Source of the DNA: Thermaerobacter marianensis | Lineage (GTDB): Bacteria; Bacillota; Sulfobacillia; DYIH01; DYIG01 | Length of the DNA stretch: 7,535 nucleotides | Assembly (NCBI GenBank): GCA_020723725.1 | Contig: DYIG01000063.1 | Coordinates: forward strand, 665-8,199 | Reading direction: 5' to 3' | Notes under the pieces: model-generated | Seen by the model: only the letters and a program-made list of their open reading frames with translations | The model's database searches: none | Told to the model about the DNA's origin: nothing | Part shown: one piece after another, positions 1 through 6,283 of the stretch | Numbering within the stretch: position 1 is the first letter of the stretch | How the letters are laid out: each line of letters begins with the position of its first letter | Program-made: the position numbers and the translations under genes

Positions 1-891
1 CATTACAACCGTATGTGTATATGCCGTTCCATCATTGAAGAAACGGGCGCCTTTCAGCAAATCACCACTGGTCACGCCTGAGGCGGCGAACATCACGTCT
101 TCGCCACGTACCAAATCATCCATATACAAGATCTGATTAACGTCCTTAATGCCCATTGCCAGGCAGCGTTCCCTCTGGGCGTCATCTTCCGGAGTCAAAC
201 GCCCCTGAAAGTCCCCGCCCACGCACTTCAGGGCTGCGGCAGCCAGAACACCCTCCGGCGCGCCCCCAACCCCGAGCATCATGTCAATCCCGGTTTCGGG
301 GAAGGCGGTAAGGATAGCGGCAGATACGTCCCCGTCAGACAAGAGCCTTACACGGCCACCGGCCGCCCGCACCTCGTCAATGATCTTCTTATGACGGGGG
401 CGTTCAAGGGTAATAACAGTTACATCTTCAATACGCTTGCCGTTGGCTTTAGCAACTATCTCCATGTTCTCTCTTACGGATTTATCCAGGCTTACCTTAC
501 CGGCCGCCTTCGGCCCGACCGCAATCTTATCCATGTACATGTCCGGGGCATGCAGCAGGCACCCTTCAGGGGCTATGGCCAAAACCGCTATGGAGTTCGG
601 CAGGGCTTTGGCGCAAAGGTTGGTGCCTTCAAGGGGGTCGACGGCTATGTCAACCTTCGGTCCCTTACCGGTACCCACCTTCTCCCCTATGTAGAGCATG
701 GGGGCTTCATCCATCTCGCCCTCGCCGATAACGACGGTCCCCTCGATATTCACCGTATCAAAGACCTTACGCATGGCATCGACAGCAGCCTTGTCGGCAA
801 GGTCCTTTTGACCCCGGCCGACCCATTTGGCACAGGCTAGAGCAGCAGCCTCCGCCACCCGGGCGACATCAAGCACAAGACTTCGATCCAA
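1..891 (-). CDS. glpX: Class II fructose-1,6-bisphosphatase GlpX (3' end cut by window edge)
   Basis: Hydrolyses fructose 1,6-bisphosphate to fructose 6-phosphate in the cytoplasm, the committed gluconeogenic step. The 297 visible codons are open to the left edge; the family is usually about 320-335 residues, so roughly 25-40 C-terminal residues are missing. Visible motifs are GEGEMDEAPML (about 56-66), DPLEGTN (85-91) and GGAPEGV (209-215). I start it at TTG 891 because AGGAGG lies 8 nt upstream, the protein then begins (M)DRSLVLDVARVAEAAAL as relatives do, and metal and active-site residues fall at D33, E57, D85 and E213, the E. coli GlpX numbering as I recall it. The ATG two codons upstream (897) lies only 2 nt from the SD. 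It begins 12 nt after the fba stop, so the two are very probably co-transcribed. The SD overlaps the fba stop codon, which suggests translational coupling. Confidence 0.96.
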   Translation of the reverse strand, partial: MDRSLVLDVARVAEAAALACAKWVGRGQKDLADKAAVDAMRKVFDTVNIEGTVVIGEGEMDEAPMLYIGEKVGTGKGPKVDIAVDPLEGTNLCAKALPNSIAVLAIAPEGCLLHAPDMYMDKIAVGPKAAGKVSLDKSVRENMEIVAKANGKRIEDVTVITLERPRHKKIIDEVRAAGGRVRLLSDGDVSAAILTAFPETGIDMMLGVGGAPEGVLAAAALKCVGGDFQGRLTPEDDAQRERCLAMGIKDVNQILYMDDLVRGEDVMFAASGVTSGDLLKGARFFNDGTAYTHTVVM

Positions 892-899
892 CCCCATTC

Positions 900-905
900 C
901 CTCCT
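900..905 (-). promoter_or_regulatory. Ribosome-binding site deciding the glpX TTG start
   Basis: On the minus strand AGGAGG occupies 905 to 900, overlapping the last bases of the fba TAG stop (906-904). Spacing is 8 nt to TTG 891 but only 2 nt to ATG 897, so the TTG is favoured. Confidence 0.75.
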
Positions 906-1758
906 ATGCCTTGCCGGAGCTACCAAACAGGCGGATCTTCTCCCGGACGCGGGCCTTCATGCGATCCTTTGCAGGTTTGAGGATCTTGCGCGGGTCAATC
1001 TCGTTCGGGTTGGACTGAACCGCTTCCCTGACGCCGTCGGCAAACCCTTGACGCAGTTCCGTGTCAATGTTGATCTTGCTTATGCCCCTCTTAACTGCCT
1101 CCCTGATTGCCTCGTCAGGCACGCCAGAGGACCCGTGCAGGACGAGGGGGATGCCAACCCGCGCTTTGATGGCGGTAATACGGTCGAAGTCCAATTTTGG
1201 CTCCTTCTTATACCAACCGTGGGCGGTTCCAACGGCAATGGCGAGCGAGTCCACCCCTGTCCGCTTGACGAACTCTACAGCCTCTTCAGGCTCAGTGAAA
1301 AACGCGTCATCCTCGTGGACCTTGATGTCGTCCTCCACACCGCCAATCCGTCCAAGCTCCCCTTCTACAGAAACCCCGGCGGCATGGGCGATCTCTACTA
1401 TCTTGGCAGTCTTTGCTACGTTCTCTTCAAACGAGTAATGTGAACCATCAAACATCACAGAACTGAACCCGTGGCGAATGCAGCGGACACACTGTTCGAA
1501 GCTGGTGCCATGGTCAAGGTGTAACGCCACCGGAACACGGTGAGCCTCAGCGGCGGCGCGGGCTAACGCAACGATGAACCCCAGCCCGGCGTATTTGATG
1601 GCGCCCTGGCTTGCCTGGAGAATCACCGGCGCATTTTCCTCAGCCGCAGCCTCGACGATGGCCTGCACAATTTCCATGTTGTTTACGTTAAATGCGCCAA
1701 CCGCGTACCCGCCTGCATCGGCCTTGGTCAGCAATTCCTTGGTTGTAACAAACGACAA
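904..1758 (-). CDS. fba: Class II fructose-bisphosphate aldolase
   Basis: Zinc-dependent enzyme that reversibly splits fructose 1,6-bisphosphate into dihydroxyacetone phosphate and glyceraldehyde 3-phosphate (glycolysis and gluconeogenesis, cytoplasm). With the TTG start at 1758 it is 284 residues, close to the about 285 usual for the Bacillus-type enzyme. N-terminus (M)SFVTTKELLTKADAGGYAVG and GAFNVNN are typical. Visible catalytic residues are D82 and the zinc ligand H83 in HLDHG, E134 in EGELG, H180 in GTAHG, H208 in VLHGSSG, and the phosphate-binding NIDT at 230-233. The open frame continues to an ATG at 1821, but the 21 extra residues do not look like the family, and GGGAGG at 1770-1765 lies 6 nt before the TTG. 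First gene of an operon with glpX, so the pair can carry triose phosphates to fructose 6-phosphate. Some relatives with this fold act on tagatose bisphosphate; the glpX neighbour favours the fructose substrate. Confidence 0.96.
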   Translation of the reverse strand: MSFVTTKELLTKADAGGYAVGAFNVNNMEIVQAIVEAAAEENAPVILQASQGAIKYAGLGFIVALARAAAEAHRVPVALHLDHGTSFEQCVRCIRHGFSSVMFDGSHYSFEENVAKTAKIVEIAHAAGVSVEGELGRIGGVEDDIKVHEDDAFFTEPEEAVEFVKRTGVDSLAIAVGTAHGWYKKEPKLDFDRITAIKARVGIPLVLHGSSGVPDEAIREAVKRGISKINIDTELRQGFADGVREAVQSNPNEIDPRKILKPAKDRMKARVREKIRLFGSSGKA

Positions 1759-1923
1759 CTCTTTCCTCCCCCTCCATGGAACCTTTTTATAACCAGTAAA
1801 GAATTTTACAGCAGAGTACACGACTGGTCTAGATATAATAAGGCTTTGAAGTCTTAATAAATTCTTATATTTCTCTAAAAGTACTCTAATGCTGCTTTTC
1901 TACTATTGAGACAGGCACCTCCT
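1759..1923 (-). other. A+T-rich leader/promoter region of fba
   Basis: Non-coding stretch upstream of fba. About 1790-1910 is clearly richer in A+T than the genes around it and probably contains the fba promoter. On the minus strand there are -10-like hexamers (TATTAT near 1836-1841, TATAAA near 1786-1791), but no convincing TTGACA at 16-18 nt, so no promoter is assigned. AGGAGGTG at about 1923-1916 is a perfect SD-like sequence with no ATG, GTG or TTG at usable spacing, so no gene is called from it. Confidence 0.4.
1765..1770 (-). promoter_or_regulatory. Ribosome-binding site deciding the fba TTG start
   Basis: A purine-rich run on the minus strand (GGAGGGGGAGGAAAGAG, ending just before the start) contains GGGAGG at 1770-1765, 6 nt from TTG 1758. 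The nearby ATG at 1777 is out of frame and the in-frame ATG at 1821 has no SD. Confidence 0.7.
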
Positions 1924-2001
1924 AAAAAAAGCCCGACGGTTGGCAGGGCCGCAGGGCAAGTGCAAACCCCCGATTAGCAGGGTCGGGGGTTTTGGCTTTT
2001 T
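1924..2001. repeat. Nested inverted repeat in the divergent fba/spore-protein gap
   Basis: Outer arms AAAAAGCC (1926-1933) and GGCTTTTT (1994-2001) are perfect complements. They enclose a perfect 10-bp hairpin, AAACCCCCGA (1964-1973) with TCGGGGGTTT (1983-1992) around a 9-nt loop. GCAGGG occurs three times (1943, 1951 and 1977, the last in the loop). On the minus strand CCCGAC (1987-1982) can instead pair with GTCGGG (1937-1932), which uses part of the inner stem and is followed directly by C and seven T (1931-1924), so two exclusive folds are possible. I recognise no named riboswitch or repeat family. It could be a bidirectional terminator, an attenuator in a long fba leader, or a dispersed intergenic repeat. 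Confidence 0.75.
1964..2001 (+). terminator. Terminator-like hairpin upstream of the spore-protein gene
   Basis: Ten-bp G+C-rich stem (1964-1973 with 1983-1992), followed on the plus strand by a T-rich tail TTTTGGCTTTTT (1990-2001). It has the form of an intrinsic terminator, yet no plus-strand gene lies upstream of it in the window. It may block antisense transcription out of the fba region or insulate the divergent promoters. Confidence 0.5.
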
Positions 2002-2024
2002 ATAGACGGTACGCCGTAGGGACA

Positions 2025-2031
2025 CATTATA
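2025..2031. promoter_or_regulatory. Possible overlapping -10 elements on both strands
   Basis: Plus strand: CATTATA fits the forespore sigma-G -10 consensus (CATWMTA), which suits a spore protein, but the only -35-like match (TTATA at 2000-2004) is about 20 nt away and transcription would begin almost at the SD. Minus strand: the same bases give a perfect TATAAT (2031-2026) that could drive a long fba leader through the nested repeat; TTGACC lies at 2058-2053 but with a 21-nt spacer. Both readings are weak. Confidence 0.25.
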
Positions 2032-2036
2032 TGGCT

Positions 2037-2044
2037 GGAGGTGA
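2037..2044 (+). promoter_or_regulatory. Near-perfect ribosome-binding site of the spore-protein gene
   Basis: GGAGGTGA matches the 16S rRNA 3' end fully, with 6 nt to ATG 2051. It implies very strong translation, as expected for an abundant spore protein. Confidence 0.85.
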
Positions 2045-2050
2045 TTCCCC

Positions 2051-2272
2051 ATGGTCAAAGCCAAAGGACCCAAAAAAGAAAAGAAAGGGAAAAAAGAAAA
2101 GGACCCATTTGAAGACGTTAGTCCCATGGGTCTTCTTAAACGGGAAGCCGCCGAACGGCTGGGACTTGTTGAGAAGATCAAGAGCGGCGGTTGGGGCTCG
2201 CTCAGCGCCGCCGAAAATGGTCGAGTGGGCGCACTAGTTAATAAACTTAAAAAGGAAACACACCCACAGTAA
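2051..2272 (+). CDS. Small acid-soluble spore protein, alpha/beta type (SspF-like, Lys-rich N-terminus)
   Basis: Made in the developing forespore. Proteins of this family coat spore DNA, shift it to an A-like form and protect it from UV and heat; they are degraded at germination by the protease GPR. The 73-residue product has the family pattern LLKREAAERLGLVEKIKSGG (29-47) followed by WGSLSA (48-53) and NGRVG (56-60), closest to SspF-like members such as B. subtilis SspF with its NGGWGE segment. Oddities: a very basic N-terminus (9 Lys in the first 17 residues) that classical members lack, and E32-A33-A34 where GPR normally cuts E-I-A. ATG 2051 follows an excellent SD. The next gene starts 26 nt after the stop. 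Family assignment is from remembered sequence patterns. Confidence 0.85.
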   Translation: MVKAKGPKKEKKGKKEKDPFEDVSPMGLLKREAAERLGLVEKIKSGGWGSLSAAENGRVGALVNKLKKETHPQ

Positions 2273-2282
2273 ATCCATGAGC

Positions 2283-2288
2283 TATAAT
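2283..2288 (+). promoter_or_regulatory. Isolated -10-like TATAAT just before the 488-residue gene
   Basis: A perfect TATAAT ends 10 nt before ATG 2299, so transcription from it would start within a few bases of the initiation codon and give a leaderless mRNA. No -35 match is seen 16-18 nt upstream and no extended -10 TG is present. It could be chance in a short A+T-rich gap. Confidence 0.25.
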
Positions 2289-2298
2289 ATTTTGCGTC

Positions 2299-3765
2299 AT
2301 GATAGAGAAATGGTATATCCCTTCCGGCAGGGATGGGCATACACTGGCCTGCCTCGCAGAGGCCTGGCACATCGCAAGGGGCCTTGAGATTTGGCCGGGG
2401 TGGGACTTGCGTAAAACCCCACTGGCCCTCTTGAAAGAAAACGGTGAAATGTTCCTGGCGGGTCACCCCAGACCCGGTGAAGGTGCTAGAGAGGTTTTTT
2501 GGCCCGCTGGCACCACTGGACCAGCCGTTTTTCATACCATATTGGACCAGAGTGATAAAAAAGGAACCCCCGGCCAGGCCGGCGCTTCAGTTGGCGTCAC
2601 TGTTCTGGACGGTACTCCGACTGTAATGGTTCCCCTGAGCCTGGCGGGAGAGGCCCCCGAAGAAACCGTTTCAATGATTACTTTTATATGGGAGGAGTGC
2701 TTCCGGGCGTATCTTATCGCCAACGGCAACACAAAGGCCTCTCCGAGTGTTGACCTGTACCCGATCGATAACCCCGTCAACAACGCCCTGGGGAACCTGG
2801 AAGGCCGGCTCTTGAGCTTCATCCGTAACGCAGACGGCAGCAAGGACCCTGCACGCCGTGCCCTGGAGTTTGCGCTCATCAGGAGGGAAAGAAGGGGCCT
2901 TCTTGAGGATGAAACCATAGCGTACGAACGTGAGTGCGAATTACTCGACGGTCTGCCCTTTTATGTTTCCACGGTCGTGCTGGACTACCTTGGATCAGGC
3001 CTACACGAACCATGCCCTGCCTTCCAGCGCCTTGCCAGTTTCGACTATACCGGGGTTGCACGTTCGTTGTGCTCTGCCCGGTTTTCCGCGCTGGAACAGG
3101 TCAACCACCGGGGCCTGGGGGCTCGCCGCGAGCGCTTTAAATATACCGGCATGGGCGTAGCCTTTCTCCTGGATCGTATCAACCCGAGGTGGAAAAACCG
3201 CATACTGGATCCGGGCCTCACGCTGGACTACCTCCTTGAGGAAAACCTGACCTTCGATGGCGGGTCCGGGGATGATTCCGTTATAGCAAGGGCGCAGTTT
3301 GAACTGGATTACGTTAAGAATCTTGAGGAAGAACGCCGCTGGTCCAAGTCGATGCGGGAGAAAAACCAGGCGGTCCTGCAGGAGATCCTAGCCGGTGATG
3401 GCCTGAGGCTGATCTTCGACGTCAGCCAATTGACGCTGACCATGGCCTCATTTGAGGACGAACACATCCAAATCCTAAACGACGAACTTAAACTGCATGT
3501 GGGACCCGTCTCCTTCCACTACGGCCACACAACCCTCTCCTTCAACGGCCTCCCGGTGGTTGAAGACCGAAGAAGCGGCCTCCTTCAGGTCTGCCTCCCC
3601 ATTAAACGCTTTAGAGTCGAGGGTGACGGCTCGCGCCTGCCGATTATCAGACCGGCCAGATTCACCGAAGGTTTGGACCTCAATCTGGGTAAGGTTCAGG
3701 TGAAGGCACACGAAGGAACGATCCAACCTGTGGATGGCGCCATCTACATCAGGATCACGGCCTAG
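2299..3765 (+). CDS. Protein of unknown function, possible inactivated gluzincin-type metallopeptidase
   Basis: A 488-residue soluble protein with no signal peptide or membrane segment. I cannot assign a known function. Residues 121-230 resemble, by my recollection, a family with HE-x-F-H followed by an alanine-rich NALxxLEGRLL helix and an RRxRRxLL...AYE...EL-x-GL-x-YV block: here SMITFI then W131, E132-E133-C134-F135-R136-A137-Y138, NNALGNLEGRLL (161-172) and ALIRRERRGLL (192-202) with ELLDGLPFYV (214-223). The two zinc-binding histidines would be replaced by E132 and R136, while the catalytic glutamate E133 and later acidic residues (E168, E214) remain, so peptidase activity looks unlikely. 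Residues 370-488 are rich in alternating hydrophobic residues and probably form beta-strands. ATG 2299 is the first start after an in-frame TGA (2278-2280) and has no SD. It lies 26 nt after the spore-protein gene and 23 nt before cobO, so it may be read through with either. The gene itself is certain from its length and codon pattern; the family is a guess. Confidence 0.85.
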   Translation: MIEKWYIPSGRDGHTLACLAEAWHIARGLEIWPGWDLRKTPLALLKENGEMFLAGHPRPGEGAREVFWPAGTTGPAVFHTILDQSDKKGTPGQAGASVGVTVLDGTPTVMVPLSLAGEAPEETVSMITFIWEECFRAYLIANGNTKASPSVDLYPIDNPVNNALGNLEGRLLSFIRNADGSKDPARRALEFALIRRERRGLLEDETIAYERECELLDGLPFYVSTVVLDYLGSGLHEPCPAFQRLASFDYTGVARSLCSARFSALEQVNHRGLGARRERFKYTGMGVAFLLDRINPRWKNRILDPGLTLDYLLEENLTFDGGSGDDSVIARAQFELDYVKNLEEERRWSKSMREKNQAVLQEILAGDGLRLIFDVSQLTLTMASFEDEHIQILNDELKLHVGPVSFHYGHTTLSFNGLPVVEDRRSGLLQVCLPIKRFRVEGDGSRLPIIRPARFTEGLDLNLGKVQVKAHEGTIQPVDGAIYIRITA

Positions 3766-3788
3766 CATCCCGGATACGGAGGATTCCT

Positions 3789-4340
3789 GTGGAGCAAGAA
3801 CACTATAAAGGCTTATTGATAATCTATACCGGGCCTGGCAAGGGGAAGACCACGGCGGCCCTTGGTCTGGGTCTGCGGGCCGTGGGTAACGGCCTGAAGG
3901 TCCTGATGCTGCAATTCATCAAGGGCTCCTGGCCCAGCGGTGAAAGGGAAGCGGCAGAACTCCTGCCAGGGTTCTCTATCGAAGCAATGGGGCTGGGTTT
4001 TACCTGGGACACCCGGCACACCCCTGAAGAACACCGGCAGGCCCTGCTCGGAGCATGGGAAAGGGCCAAACAGGCGATCTCCTCAGGGGATCACGATGTC
4101 GTGATACTCGACGAGTTGAACAATGCCTTCAATATAGCGAACTTCCCCATGGGGGATATTCTTACACCAGAGGCGGTCATAGACTTCCTTTCTGGTCGAC
4201 CGCCGCACGTCCACGTGGTCATAACTGGGCGCAATGCCCCTCAAGAACTCCTGGACAAAGCAGACCTCGTCACAGAAATGCGGGATATCAAACACCCCTT
4301 TCACAGCGGCCGGGGGGCCGTAAAGGGCATAGATTTTTAG
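3789..4340 (+). CDS. cobO: ATP:corrinoid adenosyltransferase, CobO/BtuR (CobA) type
   Basis: Transfers the 5'-deoxyadenosyl group of ATP to reduced cob(I)alamin or a corrinoid precursor, making the adenosylcobamide coenzyme; cytoplasmic, used in B12 synthesis and salvage. The 183 residues match the family's length. Walker A is GPGKGKTTAA (15-24), followed by QFIKGSWPSGER (42-53), GFTWDT (70-75), a Walker B-like VVILDELN (104-111), and VVITGRNAP (143-151) leading to ADLVTEMRDIKHPF (158-171) and the terminal KGIDF. These blocks are also present in E. coli BtuR (CobA), which ends in GIDY. GTG start at 3789 is supported by GGAGGA at 3778-3783. No other cobamide gene is in the window, so it may be a stand-alone salvage enzyme or a distal gene of a larger locus. 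It is not the unrelated PduO or EutT type. Confidence 0.95.
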   Translation: MEQEHYKGLLIIYTGPGKGKTTAALGLGLRAVGNGLKVLMLQFIKGSWPSGEREAAELLPGFSIEAMGLGFTWDTRHTPEEHRQALLGAWERAKQAISSGDHDVVILDELNNAFNIANFPMGDILTPEAVIDFLSGRPPHVHVVITGRNAPQELLDKADLVTEMRDIKHPFHSGRGAVKGIDF

Positions 4341-4356
4341 TGTAATATAGCTATGG

Positions 4357-4412
4357 ATCACCCCCAAAATTAGCCGATACGGTTAATAGCTAACCAGTTC
4401 CCGGGGGTGGTT
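4357..4412 (+). promoter_or_regulatory. Inverted repeat occluding the chemoreceptor ribosome-binding site
   Basis: CACCCCC (4359-4365) pairs perfectly with GGGGGTG (4403-4409), extendable with A-T and G-U pairs to about 4356-4412. Within it TTAGC (4370-4374) pairs with GCTAA (4389-4393). The SD of the next gene (GGGGGTGG, 4403-4410, 6 nt before TTG 4417) is the right arm, so a transcript coming from cobO would bury it. A shorter competing stem, AACCA (4392-4396) with TGGTT (4408-4412), also covers the SD. No recognised riboswitch consensus, including the cyclic-di-GMP class I type often found before chemotaxis genes, was seen. Confidence 0.55.
4373..4380 (+). promoter_or_regulatory. Sigma-D/sigma-28-like -10 element for the chemoreceptor
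   Basis: GCCGATAC closely matches the flagellar sigma factor -10 (GCCGATAA in enterics, CCGATAT in Bacillus). It lies 36 nt before the start of a chemotaxis receptor, the expected target. The -35 TAAA expected near 4354-4357 reads TGGA, so the upstream half is weak. Transcription would begin around 4387. Confidence 0.5.
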
Positions 4413-4416
4413 TCTC

Positions 4417-6270
4417 TTGGATTTTTTAAAGAACATAAGGATTGGTAAGAGGCTTACCATTTTAAGTATTTCTCTGATGACTCTGCTTGTTATAGTAGCG
4501 ACGGTGGCGTCAGTGTCTTCCAGAAGCACGAGGGTGAATGTCTCAACGATGGTAGAGGATAACGCGCTGAACGAGAGCCTGTACTACCTCATCATGACCA
4601 TCTGGAAGGCGAGCGATCCACCGACAGACTACCTGGCCACGGGTGACACCGACAACCGGGCGGCCTATGAGGAGGATTACCAGGCGGTAACCAAGGCGCT
4701 GGCCGAGGTGGAAAAGGCTGCGACCGTCCGCGGCGGGGAATCCCCTCTGGAAAAAATTAAGGCCGCATTAAAGGTGATGGATACCGCCAGCCGCTCGATC
4801 CTGGCCTTTGAAAACCCCGTCGGAAACACGCAGGCCCAAGATATTATGGAACAACTCGATACCGGCAGGACTGACGCCTCAGCCACAGCCATTGAGTGGA
4901 GCAAACAGGTGGATGCAGAGAACAGCAAGACTTCTGCTGCCACCATGGCTCAGACTGCCCGGACGATCTGGCTTGTTCTGATCCTCCTGGCTGTAGCCAT
5001 CACCATTGGCATCGTGCTCTCCTATTTCATAACCAAGAGCATCAAACAGCCACTTGACCACCTTCTGGAGACAACCGGCGCCATCGCAGCAGGGGATTTA
5101 AGCCATACAGTTTCACTTGATACGAAGGACGAGCTGGGGCAACTCGGCAGTTCTTTCAACAAGATGGTGACTAACATCCGCGAGATCCTGAACACGTTCG
5201 GCAAGCAAATGGTCGTGGATAGCGGGTCTGTGACTTTAGCGTCACAACAGGTGGCTGCAGCCATGTCCCAGATATCCCTGGCGATACAGGAGGTAGCCAA
5301 CGGCGCGGGACAGCAGTCTGAAAGCGCAGAGGAAACCTTACAGGCAATGAAAGCCTTGCAGGTTGCTATTGAACAGATTGCCGAGGGGGCAAGGGTCCAG
5401 GGCGAGAGCGCCCAGCAGGCTGCGGACATCATGCACAAAATGGCCGAGGCTGCTAACATTATGGCCAGGGGTTCACAGGAGGTAGCCGAGACCTCAAATC
5501 AGGCCCTGCAAGCGGCCCATGGTGGCGGGGAAAGCGTCCAACAGACCGTGCAGGGAATGGCCCGTATCCGCCTTACGTCCGAAGAGGCCTCGAACCGTGT
5601 GCGCGAGTTGGGCGAACAATCACAGCGCATTGGGGAAATCGTTCAGGTGATCAGTGACCTTGCGGACCAGACCAACCTGCTGGCCCTTAACGCCGCCATA
5701 GAAGCGGCACGGGCCGGTGAGCATGGAAAGGGTTTCGCTGTCGTTGCCGAGGAGGTTCGCAAACTGGCCGAACGTTCCGGCAGGGCAACCAAGGACATTG
5801 CCGACCTGATTTCAACCATTCAAAAGGGTGTTGACTCGGCCATTGAGGCCATGGCAGCGGGCATGAAAGAGGTGGAAAATGGCGACGCCCTGGCAAATAG
5901 CGCCGGTGAATCGCTGTCTCAAATCCTGGCTGCTATGGAGAGGACCAATAGCAAAATAGACGAAATCAGGGCCTCCGCGCACACCGTGGCAAAGAGCAGT
6001 GAGGAAGCCGTTGCTTCAGTGAACAGCGTGGTTGAGATCATAAGACAGAACACTGATGCCACAACCAAAATGGCGGATGCAAGTGACCGCGTGCTGGCAT
6101 CGATCCAGGGGGTTGCTGCAGTTTCCCAGCAGACCGCAGCGGCCGCAGAAGAGGTGAGCGCCTCCGCTGAAGAAGTCACCCAGTCCACTGAGCTGATAAG
6201 GAATTCAGCGTCATCGCTTAACGAGACTGCCAGTAAACTGAATGCCCTGATAGGCAGTCACTCGGGGTAG
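4417..6270 (+). CDS. Methyl-accepting chemotaxis protein (transmembrane chemoreceptor)
   Basis: Inner-membrane receptor that senses an external stimulus and controls CheA/CheW signalling to the flagellar motor. It has 617 residues: TM1 at about 13-34, an extracytoplasmic domain of about 150 residues (35-183) that is mostly helical and looks like a four-helix-bundle sensor, TM2 at about 184-206, HAMP at about 207-260, then a long coiled-coil signalling domain. The signalling tip DLADQTNLLALNAAIEAARA (414-433) continues into GEHGKGFAVVAEEVRKLAER (434-453). Gln/Glu- and Ala-rich flanks (for example 297-340 and 560-590) provide likely methylation sites. It ends in IGSHSG, with no CheR-binding pentapeptide of the NWETF kind. 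TTG start at 4417 gives the typical MDFLKNIRIGKRL anchor; the next in-frame ATG falls inside TM1. Ligand unknown. No che or flagellar genes are nearby, so it is an orphan receptor gene. A terminator follows. Confidence 0.96.
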   Translation: MDFLKNIRIGKRLTILSISLMTLLVIVATVASVSSRSTRVNVSTMVEDNALNESLYYLIMTIWKASDPPTDYLATGDTDNRAAYEEDYQAVTKALAEVEKAATVRGGESPLEKIKAALKVMDTASRSILAFENPVGNTQAQDIMEQLDTGRTDASATAIEWSKQVDAENSKTSAATMAQTARTIWLVLILLAVAITIGIVLSYFITKSIKQPLDHLLETTGAIAAGDLSHTVSLDTKDELGQLGSSFNKMVTNIREILNTFGKQMVVDSGSVTLASQQVAAAMSQISLAIQEVANGAGQQSESAEETLQAMKALQVAIEQIAEGARVQGESAQQAADIMHKMAEAANIMARGSQEVAETSNQALQAAHGGGESVQQTVQGMARIRLTSEEASNRVRELGEQSQRIGEIVQVISDLADQTNLLALNAAIEAARAGEHGKGFAVVAEEVRKLAERSGRATKDIADLISTIQKGVDSAIEAMAAGMKEVENGDALANSAGESLSQILAAMERTNSKIDEIRASAHTVAKSSEEAVASVNSVVEIIRQNTDATTKMADASDRVLASIQGVAAVSQQTAAAAEEVSASAEEVTQSTELIRNSASSLNETASKLNALIGSHSG

Positions 6271-6283
6271 AAGACAAAGGAAC

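Noticed and set aside
391..1443. Plus-strand frames of 125-149 codons opposite glpX and fba
   Set aside because: They lie antisense to genes whose catalytic motifs are fully intact and have no recognisable protein features.
1834..1839. Plus-strand TATAAT upstream of the divergent gap
   Set aside because: No -35 match at 16-18 nt and no plus-strand gene before the terminator-like hairpin at 1964-2001.
2006..2017. Short palindrome ACGG-TACG-CCGT
   Set aside because: Only 4 bp of stem. It could be chance and has no T-tract or clear operator relation.
1903..2535. Minus-strand open frame of 210 codons
   Set aside because: It runs antisense through the spore-protein gene, the nested repeat and the start of the 488-residue gene. 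Its composition is low in complexity and no SD or family pattern is seen.
2051..4340. A functional system joining the spore protein, the 488-residue protein and cobO
   Set aside because: The genes are adjacent and same-stranded, but spore protection and corrinoid adenosylation have no established link. Proximity alone is not enough.
4341..4416. Riboswitch, particularly a cyclic-di-GMP class I element, before the chemoreceptor
   Set aside because: The gap is 76 nt and lacks the conserved sequence of that class. Only simple stems are seen.
5022..5459. Minus-strand frame of 145 codons inside the chemoreceptor
   Set aside because: An Ala/Ser/Cys-rich shadow of the coiled-coil coding sequence, with no independent signals.
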